Shown: positions 48,179 to 58,132, counted from the stretch's first letter. The stretch: 64,000 nt of DNA from Nitrosomonas sp. PY1 (GCF_022836435.1 NZ_BQXC01000001.1:438400-502399), one strand, 5' to 3'. Translations and numbers: made by a program. The notes: generated by a model from the letters alone, not told the origin.

Positions 48179-48529
48179 TTATCTTTTATTCAATAAATCG
48201 AAAACATTTTCAGGTGGACGGCATATTTTAGCTTGATCACCGCGTACTACGATAGGGCGCTGCATTAAATCTGGATTATCAATCATCGCTTGCATGAGTT
48301 CTTCATCGGAAGCGTTTGCTAATTGACTGGCAGATGATTCGTCTTTACGCAAAATATCTCGTGCGGTTACACGCAATTTAGCAATTAGCTCTTTTAGTTC
48401 GCCAATCGTCAAAGGTGTCTCATAATAATTCACCGAATCAAATTCTTCTCCGCTCTCTGCCAGAATGGACAGCGTAGCTCTACACTTACTGCAAGTAGGT
48501 TTCTGGTAAATCTTTATTTTATCGTTCAT
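48179..48529 (-). CDS. ArsC/Spx-family thioredoxin-fold protein (arsenate reductase-like)
   Basis: 116 residues with the amino motif IYQKPTCSKCRATLSIL, i.e. CxxC rather than the single Cys of classical ArsC, and the late PDLMQRPIVVRGDQAKICRPPE with the conserved Arg-Pro. This matches ArsC-related proteins (YffB/ArsC type); activity on arsenate is not certain. No ars genes are nearby. Confidence 0.82.
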   Translation of the reverse strand: MNDKIKIYQKPTCSKCRATLSILAESGEEFDSVNYYETPLTIGELKELIAKLRVTARDILRKDESSASQLANASDEELMQAMIDNPDLMQRPIVVRGDQAKICRPPENVFDLLNKR

Positions 48530-48597
48530 TCATTGTGATGTTTAAAGTTTATGTTTATAGGCATAAACAGAATTGCACTAATTATCGGCATGATATT

Positions 48598-49119
48598 TTA
48601 TTTGATGCCACATTCTGAGGATATCGCTTTATAAGCCGCTGAAGAACCGCTCAAACCAAAGGTATCAGCGGTGCTAGTGCCACGAGAAGAAACACCTTTC
48701 ACAACTAAGGAGTTACCTCGTTTGATCGCATCTACGATTTTATCGTCAGTCGCTTGATCGCGCGCCCATGCTGAGTCATCCTGAGTAAAAAGCTGGAAAG
48801 TCAGATTATTTGCAGTAGCTGAGGCCTCACTACCTGTTTTATAGGTATAGCCCGATACATAACTAAACACATTTTTGCTTTTTTCTGATGGACGATGTGT
48901 AATTAATGCAAACACATCTCCTCTTTTCGAATAATTTCCAGAAGTTTTCTTAGGTTGGCTAACCATATAGCAAATTTTATTGCCATTCTCCATAAAAGTG
49001 TAAGCTACCCAATCACCATGCTCACCAATCATTTTCGGTTCCGTAGCATGTGCAACATTACTAAACAGAGGAAGTAGAAACATGCTAAATAGTAGTAATT
49101 TTGTATACTTTAATTTCAT
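48598..49119 (-). CDS. IalB-like periplasmic protein
   Basis: 173 residues with a signal peptide cleaved near VAHA (residue ~26). The rest resembles the invasion-associated locus B family: GDWVAYTFMENGNKICYMVSQPKK, GDVFALITHRP, VDAIKRGNSLVVKGVSSRGT. Role outside pathogens is unknown. Stands alone, with gaps of about 70-100 bases on both sides. Confidence 0.75.
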   Translation of the reverse strand: MKLKYTKLLLFSMFLLPLFSNVAHATEPKMIGEHGDWVAYTFMENGNKICYMVSQPKKTSGNYSKRGDVFALITHRPSEKSKNVFSYVSGYTYKTGSEASATANNLTFQLFTQDDSAWARDQATDDKIVDAIKRGNSLVVKGVSSRGTSTADTFGLSGSSAAYKAISSECGIK

Positions 49120-49215
49120 TTTTTGAAGAAACCTTAAAAATTATCAGGATGTCAAGCAATTGCCCAATGCCCATCAGCAATATGCCAGACAGTTAAAATT
49201 GATACTGTTTCGTTT

Positions 49216-49473
49216 TTATTGGCATCCTTCCATTTTATAAATATAAAATCCGCTTTTATTGATTTCATCAACTACATGGTCAGGTGCGCCCTGACTGTGG
49301 CAGAAACTGCATTCTTTACTAGTGACGACTGCTTCATTTTCACCGATTGAAGTAAGCCATTGTTTTGCATATTCAACAGCTTTTTTATCATCCTTTATGG
49401 ACGTAAAAACATCAAAATGCATAGTGTGGCCGTCTTTGGCTTTAACGTAGGTATCATATACGTGAATTTGCAT
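49216..49473 (-). CDS. DUF2024 family protein
   Basis: 85 residues: MQIHVYDTYVKAKDGHTMHFDVFTSIKD (cited in part: VYDTYVKAKDG) and ECSFCHSQGAPDHVVDEINKSGFYIYKMEGC near the end (cited in part: ECSFCHSQ). The Cys-x2-Cys-His pattern is typical of DUF2024. Function unknown. Confidence 0.8.
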   Translation of the reverse strand: MQIHVYDTYVKAKDGHTMHFDVFTSIKDDKKAVEYAKQWLTSIGENEAVVTSKECSFCHSQGAPDHVVDEINKSGFYIYKMEGCQ

Positions 49474-50117
49474 TTGCTTAATCCTTTATTACAAAATCAA
49501 TTATTGTTCAGAAATATGCATGGCATCATGCTGCTACCTGAGTTGTTCAAATAACTTTTTTGGGACAGACAAAATACTATACCAAGTTATCAGCAAAACT
49601 TAAACTGCTATGCGCATAAAGAACAGGTGTATAGTCATGTTTTGAGTGTAAAAATTCCTGTTTTATAAGAAGAAATGGAAATAATTTTGAAACAAGGCGA
49701 TTATTCATAAACCTTTTTCTTATCAGATTCTAAAGAATGGTTTTAGGAGTCATCGGGTAATAGTCTATCAGATCAGTGATTGGCTTAAGTTTTTGGTAGG
49801 CTGTTGAAAATCTGTTTGCCTTTGTTTTATGTCGCTTCGCTTCGAAATTGTTTTGCGAAGAATTGTTCCGGGAGATCAGTAATTCGGTAATAGTATGGTC
49901 TTCCAATGCTTAGTGTTTTGCTGGAGTTAAAGCAGTTAAAGCAAAAGGTGATGGTTTGCTGGTGTTTCCACATTCGCAAAGGTAAAATAACGCGGTTTGA
50001 ACTCTTATTGGATGTTTTTATTGGGGCAAGCCAGAGTGACCCGGGAAAAAACTTTTCTTCTTTCTTGGGTCTGGCATATTTTAATTTAAATAAATTGATA
50101 GTCACTTCTATGCAGCC
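49474..50117. other. Long non-coding gap before the polysaccharide cluster
   Basis: About 640 bases. A frame from 49906 to 50121 could encode 71 residues and its stop would overlap the next ATG, but its composition is not protein-like and it has no ribosome-binding site, so I do not call it. The gap probably holds the promoter and leader of the polysaccharide cluster. Confidence 0.5.
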
Positions 50118-51383
50118 ATGAAAGCTCTTTTTTTTCTCCGTCACTACAATGACATTGATCATATTACACCGGTTATTTACAAATGGATTCAGTCTGGTCA
50201 TCAATGTGATGTGGTGTTAATTGGTTCTGCAAAATTTCGGCGCGATTTTCGTGTGCAATTTTTGAGTCAACTAAAAGGCGTCCGTGTGGCGCATATGCGA
50301 GAGCTGTTTTCATGGTTGCATTACATTAAATGGCGTTTGCAAATGTTATTGCTGACGCGGAACGTCCGACGCGTAAAAATTATTGGAAATTTGGTTGCCG
50401 CATTGGCAGAGCGCTTTGATGAAAAGAAACGTGAACCGTTATGGCGATATACAGCGAATTTTTTGCTGGAGCGCTGTTTTGCCGGGAGTAATCAAGGTGT
50501 AGTCGCTTTTGACTGGATTGAAAGAAATTCAGTGATTTGCGTAGAGTGGGTAGAGGTTGTTGTTGCAATGGCGAAAGACAAAGGATTTAGCGTTGTTTCA
50601 TTACCCCATGGCGATAGCCCGCATGCAAGTCAATTAATCCGGAGAGGCGAAAGGCAGGTAGGACCGGACGCTTTGTTTTCTACTGCAGCGATTTTTGACA
50701 AACTGGTAGTGCCTAATGAATTGTGCGCGATACGTTTTCGCCCTTTTCTATCTGAAAATAAGATTGCTGTACTTGGTTCGCCGAGGTACTGTGAGGAATG
50801 GTTAAGCGTTCTTTCCGGCCTAATGCCGCCATCACCATTGGTGCGTTCAAACAGTCGACTTAAGGTTGTTATATTTTTGAGGAAAGCTAATTTCACAACC
50901 TTCTGGGAAGAAGTGGAAGAAGTGGTGCAGATGATTGCAGAATTTCCGGAAGTAGAACTGATTATCAAACCGCATACGCGTAGTGGCTGGAAGCAGTCAT
51001 TGACTACAAATAATACCATTCGTAAATTACGCAATGTTCGGATTGCTGATGATAATACACATTCTGTGCATTTGATGAATTGGTCGGATGTGGTTATCGA
51101 TTTGGCGACATCCGTGGTTTTCGAATCTGTCCGTGCCAAAAAACCAGTATTAGCGGCGGACTATCTGATTGCAGGACGATCTGCGGTAGCCTACTACATG
51201 CCGGAGACTGAGCTGAAGTGTCGCGATGATGTGTATGAAAGGATCAATGGTTTTTTGACGCGAGGACTAGATTCATTTTATGTAGAAGAGAATCGGCAAC
51301 GTTTTTTGAAAGAGATGCTCGATGTTCCAGATGGCAATGTTCTTTCGCGCTTTGTGAAGCTGCTTGAAACGTCAACGAAATGA
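50118..51383 (+). CDS. Putative GT-B glycosyl/glycerophosphotransferase of a surface polysaccharide
   Basis: 421 residues, no signal peptide. The carboxyl half has LIIKPHTRSGWKQ and the later WSDVVIDLATSVVFESVRAKKPVL, a pattern seen in CDP-glycerol glycerophosphotransferase-like and capsule GT-B enzymes, where a His and a Ser/Glu pair face the nucleotide. The amino half is not recognised beyond a Rossmann-like start. First gene of the cluster; sugar or donor unknown. Confidence 0.6.
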   Translation: MKALFFLRHYNDIDHITPVIYKWIQSGHQCDVVLIGSAKFRRDFRVQFLSQLKGVRVAHMRELFSWLHYIKWRLQMLLLTRNVRRVKIIGNLVAALAERFDEKKREPLWRYTANFLLERCFAGSNQGVVAFDWIERNSVICVEWVEVVVAMAKDKGFSVVSLPHGDSPHASQLIRRGERQVGPDALFSTAAIFDKLVVPNELCAIRFRPFLSENKIAVLGSPRYCEEWLSVLSGLMPPSPLVRSNSRLKVVIFLRKANFTTFWEEVEEVVQMIAEFPEVELIIKPHTRSGWKQSLTTNNTIRKLRNVRIADDNTHSVHLMNWSDVVIDLATSVVFESVRAKKPVLAADYLIAGRSAVAYYMPETELKCRDDVYERINGFLTRGLDSFYVEENRQRFLKEMLDVPDGNVLSRFVKLLETSTK

Positions 51384-51470
51384 TGTTGTCCTACTTTTAT
51401 GGGGTTGATCAGTAGAGATCTTTGCAAAGGTTTCCGTATGTCAACATAGGTTACCTAAAATAAAAATATC

Positions 51471-52235
51471 GTGTCAATTAAAGAGATCATTAATGAATTG
51501 GTTGTGGTTGCGTATAAGCTCAATGGAGGTTTTATAAAGATTCCAGTCAGAGATCAGTCTATTTTGATCTCGGTAGATCACTTGCGTACTTTGAATCGCG
51601 CAAGAACCTATTCGATTAAAGAACCCGATACATTGGATTGGTTAGATAATTTTGAACCCGATTCTTGTTATTTTGATATTGGTGCGAACATTGGACAGTA
51701 TTCTTTGTATCCGGCAAAGAAATATGGTGACAAGATTCGGGTTTATGCTTTCGAACCGCAGAGCAATAACTATTATGCACTTAATAAGAATATATTTTCC
51801 AATGGCTTGGATAAGAATATTTTATCCTATTGTGTGTCTGTCTCTGGACAAAGTAAATTCTCAAAATTATTCGTTCCAAAGTTTATTCCGGGTGGTAATC
51901 GATCGCAGTTTGGCGCTGAAGATCTAGAAAATATGAAGGTGCCTACGGCATATACGCAAGGTATATTTGGTGTAACGCTGGATGATTTGTGTGGTCGATG
52001 GAAGTTTCCTTGTCCGAATTACATCAAAATTGATGTAGATGGATTGGAGATTGCTATTTTGAAAGGTGCGGCAATCACTTTGAAGAATCCTGCATTGAAA
52101 TCGATTATTGTAGAGCTAGGCACTGAAAATGAACGTAATGAAGCGCTCGCACTCATGCAGCAAGCTGGGTTGAAAGTAAAGCAAGTGTCAACCAGAAATT
52201 GGGGTGAGACTTGCGTAGTTTTTGAAAGAAGTTGA
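51471..52235 (+). CDS. FkbM-family methyltransferase
   Basis: 254 residues. SAM motif CYFDIGANIGQYSLYPAKKYG at about residue 62-82 and the FkbM-type NYIKIDVDGLEIAILKGA near 184. Such enzymes O-methylate sugars, often in surface polysaccharides. The start is GTG at 51471 and the ribosome-binding site is weak. Confidence 0.88.
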   Translation: MSIKEIINELVVVAYKLNGGFIKIPVRDQSILISVDHLRTLNRARTYSIKEPDTLDWLDNFEPDSCYFDIGANIGQYSLYPAKKYGDKIRVYAFEPQSNNYYALNKNIFSNGLDKNILSYCVSVSGQSKFSKLFVPKFIPGGNRSQFGAEDLENMKVPTAYTQGIFGVTLDDLCGRWKFPCPNYIKIDVDGLEIAILKGAAITLKNPALKSIIVELGTENERNEALALMQQAGLKVKQVSTRNWGETCVVFERS

Positions 52236-52246
52236 TGTAATTGGTT

Positions 52247-53266
52247 ATGGATAAGGCAAGTTTATTGTCTGTCGATGTTGTTATTCCTGTTTATAACTCT
52301 CCCGATATAGTAAAACGCTGCATTGATTCGGTGATCGCGCATCTGGGTCAATCCATTCATAAAGTATGGATTCAAGACGATGCCTCCAATATGGAAACGC
52401 GGGAGATGCTGGATAGATTGACCTACGCGCAAGTACATGTGCACCATGCTGTGAAAAATCTAGGGTATGGTCAGTCGGTCAACGAAGCAGTTGCACGCTC
52501 CGATGCCGATTTGGTGTTGGTACTTAATTCAGATACCGAATTACGAGAAAATTTTCTGCCGACGCTATGCAGCGCGCTACAACAAGATGAAAAGCTTGCG
52601 GTTGTTAGCCCAATACACGATTCTTTTTTCCGCTATCATCCTAGTCGGTATCAGCGCCAATCGGGCGGTTATATTATGACTCACCGTTTTCAAGGCTACG
52701 GTTTCTTGGTTCGGCGTGAGCTTTTTATCTCGATGGGGGGATTCGATCAGCAATTTGGTCGTGGATATTACGAAGATATTGATCTGGGGCGCCGTTTGAT
52801 CGAACAAGGTTGGCGCTTAGGTATCCATGCAGATTGTTATATTTATCATAAAAGCGGCGCTTCATTTGGTCGTGGAGAGGACTTTCAAGCACTGGTTGCG
52901 CGTAATCGCGCACGCTATTTTCTTCGTTATCCCGATGCGAGAGAAAATGTTTTGTTGATTTCTAATCAACACTTATTTCTGGATTTGTCGCCCGAATTGG
53001 TTGATAACTTGAATGTGGTTATGCAGCGCGGAGGAAGTATTTATTGGTTGACGCCATTGCCACCACCGCAGCTATCGTGTTTGCAAGTACACAGCGCTCC
53101 TGTTAATTTATTTAGCCTTTTTCGTTTAATGCTGAGAGGTAAATCGCGTGCCGATAAGCGTATTTCCGCAGTTTGGATACTTGAAGGGGTTCCATGGGTA
53201 TGGCAAATACTGTTGAGAGGATTCGTTCGTCTCAATAAACTTAAGCTGCGAGAGTGGGTTAATTGA
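52247..53266 (+). CDS. Family 2 glycosyltransferase
   Basis: About 339 residues. GT-A fold with VDVVIPVYNSPDIVKRCIDSV at the start, the metal-binding DADLVLVLNSDTEL near 90, and YYEDIDLGRRLIEQGWRLG, the rhamnosyltransferase-like ED motif. Likely adds a sugar to the growing glycan. An ATG at 52247 is preferred over the TTG at 52241. It follows fkbM by 11 bases. Confidence 0.88.
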   Translation: MDKASLLSVDVVIPVYNSPDIVKRCIDSVIAHLGQSIHKVWIQDDASNMETREMLDRLTYAQVHVHHAVKNLGYGQSVNEAVARSDADLVLVLNSDTELRENFLPTLCSALQQDEKLAVVSPIHDSFFRYHPSRYQRQSGGYIMTHRFQGYGFLVRRELFISMGGFDQQFGRGYYEDIDLGRRLIEQGWRLGIHADCYIYHKSGASFGRGEDFQALVARNRARYFLRYPDARENVLLISNQHLFLDLSPELVDNLNVVMQRGGSIYWLTPLPPPQLSCLQVHSAPVNLFSLFRLMLRGKSRADKRISAVWILEGVPWVWQILLRGFVRLNKLKLREWVN

Positions 53267-53903
53267 ATTAGGGGATGCTGAATTAATTCATTGTAAGGTT
53301 GTGTAGTCTTTTGTGTTACTTCTTCCATTTCTAGCGGACACTTTTTTATTGAGTCCAGAGCATTCCAGTCTATGTGAGAAACTGTGGTTTCTCGCGATTT
53401 GATTTTACTCCATTAATTTTCTTTCAAAATTATCCTGGACAGAGGGAATGCAAGTCACATTCACAATCCATAATTGTTTGATATTTTTCGCTTTGAAATG
53501 ACGTTGTACCAGATCTAGCACGGATGACTGTACTTGCTAGGATGAGTTGCAACTACAAAACCACGTGACGGCCGAATTTGAGGTAAGGCTTTTCAATTCA
53601 AATCAAAGTATTGTCGTATGGCATATTGAGAGTTGCTGCTATCAATTTCAAATAGAAAGCGATTCCGTCACGTCCGTTTCTTCTTTGCTGTATATTTCAG
53701 TTCAGAACAACTTGATTGCATTGTTTTATCCAAATTTGTCAGTATGATGTATTTTACAAACCGTTATGACTCAAATCGATCTGGTCGAATACATCAGTGC
53801 GCCTTTAGTAATTTTTACTATAAAAGCGTTATGGAATCTATAGCTATTCACCCTGATGCGATTGAATTTCTTCCCGCATAAGGCCTTTTTATACAAAAAC
53901 TCA
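53267..53903. other. Non-coding, possibly decayed stretch inside the glycan cluster
   Basis: About 640 bases without a convincing gene. Short frames at 53547-53747 and 53633-53881 overlap each other, have no ribosome-binding sites and look unlike proteins. It may be the relic of a lost gene or insertion, but I recognise no family. Confidence 0.45.
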
Positions 53904-55091
53904 ATGAGTCTTATGTACATTCATTCTAACTGGCAAGAAATATTGATTCGATCAACATTGGTTTTGGTTGGTCTAGGGCTTTGGAATAGCGCACTTGGTC
54001 TAATATTTTTTCCTTTATTGGTGGTTGCTTGGATAGTTGACGGTGGCTTGCTTCGTTTTCATCAGACTATCCAAGAGCCGCTGGTCCAAGCACTTTTGCT
54101 ATTATGCTTATTGTTGGTATTAGGCTTGTCATGGGGCGAACAATTTGAAGATAATCGCATGAAGTGGTTGAAATATTTCAAGTTGTTGATTTTTGTTCCA
54201 TACTATTCGCTTCTGAATCGGGAACGATTATTTTGGGCGTTGGCGGGGTTGCTGTTCGGCTATGCGGCTGTTCTGATTTTGGGAACGTATCAGTCGATTG
54301 CTTTGGGTATACAAGGTGTACCGCTATTGTCGATGTCATATTTGAGCTTTTCGGCGATACTTGGGGTAGGTTTTGTGACCTTGATAGGTATTTCGTACAT
54401 GAATCGATCCCTTCTTGTGCAAGCTTCACTGTGGGTTCTGGCGCTCGCCATATTGTTGCTCCAATTTCATCAGAATAGCAGGGTTTTTCTCTGTGCTGCT
54501 GTAGTAGCAACGGTGGTTATGTTTTTTTGTTATTACAGGACGCAGCGCTTGAGGTTGGTGGCAATCTTGTTGTCGTTATTGGTTGTTGTCGGCATTTTTG
54601 CCTCGAGTAGTAAAGTATTTCAGGAGCGTTGGATACAAATCAAAAAAGATTTTGAATGGATGCAGCAAGGTCATTATGATTCCAGTCTTGGCTACCGCAT
54701 AGCAATGTGGGATGTGGGGTTGCACGGTATCGCTGAGAAACCCTTATTAGGGCATGGAACGGGTGTGGCGGCAGGATACTTTGAGAAGACCATTAAAAGC
54801 TATAAAGAGGGTCGCTACCAAGATTTGCCGAAATTTCAAGGGACTGCGCATTATCATAATGATTGGATTGAGATCGGTATGCATCTGGGGTTGTTGGGTA
54901 TATCGGCCTTAATCTTTTTATTCTGGAGTTGGTATCGTACCTTTGAAAAAAATAACTTCACGATATTGGGTGTTGGTTTGATAAGCTATATGTTAGTAGC
55001 AGGTCTTGCCGAGACCCTCCTGGTTTTTAGTAAAGTGCTCTTATTTTTATTGATGATGACCGCAATAATCATGCATTGGAGAAAGCAATGA
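53904..55091 (+). CDS. O-antigen ligase/polymerase (WaaL/Wzy type)
   Basis: About 395 residues with ten to twelve hydrophobic segments. The large periplasmic loop between the later helices holds RVFLCAAVV, LLGHGTGVAAGYFEKTIK and HYHNDWIEIGMHLGLLG; the last matches the conserved His-containing region of Wzy_C/WaaL proteins. It should polymerise repeats or ligate glycan to lipid A core in the inner membrane. The ATG at 53904 is preferred because it begins right before the first helix; the ATG at 53856 would add 16 residues. Confidence 0.85.
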   Translation: MSLMYIHSNWQEILIRSTLVLVGLGLWNSALGLIFFPLLVVAWIVDGGLLRFHQTIQEPLVQALLLLCLLLVLGLSWGEQFEDNRMKWLKYFKLLIFVPYYSLLNRERLFWALAGLLFGYAAVLILGTYQSIALGIQGVPLLSMSYLSFSAILGVGFVTLIGISYMNRSLLVQASLWVLALAILLLQFHQNSRVFLCAAVVATVVMFFCYYRTQRLRLVAILLSLLVVVGIFASSSKVFQERWIQIKKDFEWMQQGHYDSSLGYRIAMWDVGLHGIAEKPLLGHGTGVAAGYFEKTIKSYKEGRYQDLPKFQGTAHYHNDWIEIGMHLGLLGISALIFLFWSWYRTFEKNNFTILGVGLISYMLVAGLAETLLVFSKVLLFLLMMTAIIMHWRKQ

Positions 55092-55150
55092 TTTCATTTC
55101 TTGATATACGCAACGCAAAGAGATTCATCGGATAGTTTTTGAGCCGCTGC

Positions 55151-56134
55151 ATGGGTATGCAAAACGATATGTATCCTATTGCCACCGAAACCAATATTGT
55201 CTGTTATTTATGCGGAGAAAGCGGAGCGATCATTTACCGTGATTGTGTTGATCATCTGTTTGGCGCGCCTGGTAAATGGGATTTTAAGAAGTGTACCGCA
55301 ATAAATTGCGGTCATATTTGGCTCGACCCAAGACCACATGTGGACGATATAGGCAAGGCTTATCAAAATTATTATACACATGATGCAAATGATACGCGCC
55401 TAACCGGTTGGTTAAAGATATTACGCACAGTATTGCATCGACTCAGCTTATTGGGCCTATATAAGGAGCGCCAACGATACAAACACATGTATCTTGATGA
55501 GGTAGTACAGGGCAATCTGCTGGAAATTGGGTGTGGAAATGGTAAGCGATTAAATAGACTGCGTAATCTGGGATGGAAAGTGACCGGTCAAGAAATCGAT
55601 CCGGCTGCCTACGAATTCGTAACCCGTAACCTAGGAATATCTGTTCATTTGGGGCCGCTCGAAAGTTTAAATATTTCTGAGCAATATGACGTGATTCTGA
55701 TGAGTCATGTCATTGAGCATGTACATGATCCGGCTGCCTTATTAATATCTTGTCTGAGATTGTTAAAGCATGATGGTTTGATCATATTGCTTACGCCCAA
55801 TACGGATAGTTATGGTCATCGGAAATTCCGTGCGGATTGGCGAGGATTGGAGCCGCCAAGGCATCTTCATTTGTTTAATTCGAGAACTTTGATGCGATTA
55901 ATGCAAAAATCTGGATTTCAGTGTCAAAAATCATGGACAGTACCGATTACTGCTTTTGGTATCGGCCAAAACAGTTCTGCAGTTCCAAATTCTGTTACGA
56001 AACTGTCACAGTCGATTAGCTATCGTGATATTTTTCGAGGGTTTTGGTTCCAATTGCTTGCACGTATTGTATTTATACTAGACAAGCAATCTGGGGAAGA
56101 ATGTGTTTTGATAGCCAGAAAAACAAAGGATTAA
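55151..56134 (+). CDS. Class I SAM methyltransferase with amino zinc-ribbon
   Basis: About 327 residues. A Cys-rich amino part (CYLCGESG, then CTAINCGHIW) looks like a zinc ribbon; SAM motif NLLEIGCGNGKRLNRL follows at about residue 118 and ILMSHVIEHVHDPAALL is the post-I motif. This two-part build is seen in sugar C-methyltransferases and related enzymes of glycan clusters. Starts at 55139 (TTG), 55151 or 55157 (ATG) are all possible. Confidence 0.8.
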   Translation: MGMQNDMYPIATETNIVCYLCGESGAIIYRDCVDHLFGAPGKWDFKKCTAINCGHIWLDPRPHVDDIGKAYQNYYTHDANDTRLTGWLKILRTVLHRLSLLGLYKERQRYKHMYLDEVVQGNLLEIGCGNGKRLNRLRNLGWKVTGQEIDPAAYEFVTRNLGISVHLGPLESLNISEQYDVILMSHVIEHVHDPAALLISCLRLLKHDGLIILLTPNTDSYGHRKFRADWRGLEPPRHLHLFNSRTLMRLMQKSGFQCQKSWTVPITAFGIGQNSSAVPNSVTKLSQSISYRDIFRGFWFQLLARIVFILDKQSGEECVLIARKTKD

Positions 56135-56160
56135 TATAGAGCTGAAATAAGGAGGATTGT

Positions 56161-56835
56161 ATGAAAAAAGAGAAAAATCAAATAGATATTGCTTCTCATA
56201 TCGTGCGCCCTGATATTGAAAGTTATATGCGTACTTTGGCGTCACTTACGGATGATCCTGTCTTACTTGAAATGGAAGCGTTTGCAAAACAGCAGAATTT
56301 TCCGATTGTGAATCGTTTAGTTGGGGTTTTTTTAGCAATGCAGGCTGAAATGATCCAAGCAAAGCGTGTTTTTGAATTCGGCAGTGGTTATGGTTATTCG
56401 GCTTATTGGTTTGCCAAAGCGGTAGGTGCTGAGGGGCAGGTGACTTGCAGCGATAGTAATCCAAACAATCGAGTCGCGGCGGAGAAATATTTAGCAAGCA
56501 CCGGTTTGTGGCAGCGCCTTAATTTCCAAGTTGGAATGGCGCAAGATGTTTTTTTATCAACCGAAGGTATGTTTGATATTTGCTATAACGATGTGGATAA
56601 GGAAGCTTATCCGGAAATTTGGCAAATGGCTAAAGACAGAATACGTCCGGGTGGCTTGTATATTGCTGATAATGTTTTGTGGAGCGGGCATGTAACTGCA
56701 CAAAATGATTCTAGTGCCATAAGCGGATCGACAAAGGCCATCATCAAGCATAATCAAATGATTTTTAATGATGCGGCATTTGATGCTTTTATTAACCCTA
56801 CCCGTGATGGCGTGCTCGTGGCTAGAAAGAAGTAA
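56161..56835 (+). CDS. Class I O-methyltransferase (COMT-like)
   Basis: 224 residues. VFEFGSGYGYSAYWFAKAVG is the SAM motif, FDICYNDVDKEAYPE carries the metal-binding Asp, and GGLYIADNVLWSG the next conserved block, all as in bacterial caffeoyl-CoA-type O-methyltransferases. An AAGGAGG site precedes the ATG. Likely, but not surely, part of the glycan cluster. Confidence 0.88.
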   Translation: MKKEKNQIDIASHIVRPDIESYMRTLASLTDDPVLLEMEAFAKQQNFPIVNRLVGVFLAMQAEMIQAKRVFEFGSGYGYSAYWFAKAVGAEGQVTCSDSNPNNRVAAEKYLASTGLWQRLNFQVGMAQDVFLSTEGMFDICYNDVDKEAYPEIWQMAKDRIRPGGLYIADNVLWSGHVTAQNDSSAISGSTKAIIKHNQMIFNDAAFDAFINPTRDGVLVARKK

Positions 56836-56958
56836 TTGACGATGCAGAACTCGGAGTGTCTCGAATTTTTTAGGTGCGCAAAACAGTTTTGATCACACCA
56901 AGCGTGCTAAGTGCGATCAATAAGCTCTGGTTTCTTAAGCAAGACCTTGTTCCGTTTG

Positions 56959-57240
56959 TTAGTCACTGCGTTTCGTTACTTCCAATAAGTGATATCCAAA
57001 TTGTGTTTTCACCGGTCCTTGTACTTTCCCAACTGGCGCACTGAATACAACTGCATCGAATTCTTTTACCATCTGTCCGCGACCGAATTCACCGAGATCT
57101 CCTCCTTGTTGTCCGGATGGACACTGCGAGTGCTGCTTGGCAAGCTCTCCAAAACTAGCGCCATTTTCTATTTCCGTTTTAAGTGATTGGCATTGTTCTT
57201 CGGTTTTTACCAAAATGTGACGTGCGCTGGCGCGTGGCAT
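56959..57240 (-). CDS. ppiC: Small cytosolic parvulin (PpiC)
   Basis: 93-residue stand-alone parvulin peptidyl-prolyl isomerase: SARHILVKTEEQCQSLKTEI, FGELAKQHSQCPSGQQGGDLGEFGRGQMV and TQFGYHLLEV are all canonical. No signal peptide. A strong AAGGAG site precedes the ATG. Confidence 0.95.
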   Translation of the reverse strand: MPRASARHILVKTEEQCQSLKTEIENGASFGELAKQHSQCPSGQQGGDLGEFGRGQMVKEFDAVVFSAPVGKVQGPVKTQFGYHLLEVTKRSD

Positions 57241-57466
57241 GATTTTTCTCCTTTTTTAGGATCGTGCTTCCAAAAATTAAATTTTTACAACGATGGGTAA
57301 GGTCTCTAGCAATTTTTAACCGCAAAGTATTTCAAATTTTTAGCAGCACTATCGGTTATTTTAACGTGTTACAGTTAAGCATAACGTGATCTGAAAAATC
57401 TTGCACTGCTTTGTTGTGCAGAATTTCTGATCGTTTCTTTTTCATATAGAGCGAAGCGACACCGCA

Positions 57467-58132
57467 ATGTCTTTAAATATTCTTGAGTTACGCAATATTA
57501 GCAAGGCTTACCCGCAAGGACGAAAGGTATTGGATAATCTGACCTGCATGCTTAAAGCGGGCGAGTATGTGGCTATCATGGGTGAGTCCGGTGTAGGGAA
57601 GTCGACATTGCTGAATCTAATTGCGGGTTTAGACATACCGGATTCCGGAGAAGTACTTATTGATGGTATCGCTATTTCTTCATTGAGTGATGATGCGGCA
57701 ACGCAATTGCGCCGTGAGCGGTTCGGGTTTATTTTTCAGGCTTTTCATATTTTGCCGCATTTGACACTGCTGCAAAATGTTGCTTTGCCGCTGCTTCTCA
57801 ATGGACGATCGTTACAGAGTGCAGAACAAATGCTCGATCAAGTTGGCTTGCAGGGACGGGGGCAGGATTTTCCGCGTCAACTTTCTGGCGGTGAATTACA
57901 ACGTGTGGCTATTGCACGAGCTTTGGTTCATCGCCCTAAGTTGATATTGGCTGACGAACCTACAGGAAATCTCGATCCCGATACCGCGCAGGAGATTTTG
58001 CAATTAATACGCGCTGAAATTAAAGCGAATAATGCAAGTGCGATTATCGTGACACATTCGCATATGGCTGCAGCAACCACGGATCGTGTAATGAATTTGC
58101 GTAAAGATGGCTTACATCCTGTGAGCTTATGA
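57467..58132 (+). CDS. ABC ATPase of a LolD/MacB-like exporter
   Basis: 221 residues: Walker A GESGVGKST at about residue 39, signature LSGGELQRVAIARAL, Walker B LILADEPTGNLDPD. Typical of the LolD/FtsE/MacB group that works with FtsX-type permeases. It overlaps the permease by four bases. First of a three-gene operon. Confidence 0.93.
   Translation: MSLNILELRNISKAYPQGRKVLDNLTCMLKAGEYVAIMGESGVGKSTLLNLIAGLDIPDSGEVLIDGIAISSLSDDAATQLRRERFGFIFQAFHILPHLTLLQNVALPLLLNGRSLQSAEQMLDQVGLQGRGQDFPRQLSGGELQRVAIARALVHRPKLILADEPTGNLDPDTAQEILQLIRAEIKANNASAIIVTHSHMAAATTDRVMNLRKDGLHPVSL

Noticed and set aside
49906-50121. 71-residue frame whose stop overlaps the GT-B gene start
   Set aside because: No ribosome-binding site, an in-frame stop right before it, and an amino acid pattern unlike a folded protein; the overlap is probably chance.
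53633-53881. 82-residue frame in the glycan-cluster gap
   Set aside because: Overlaps another equally weak frame, lacks a ribosome-binding site and resembles no family.
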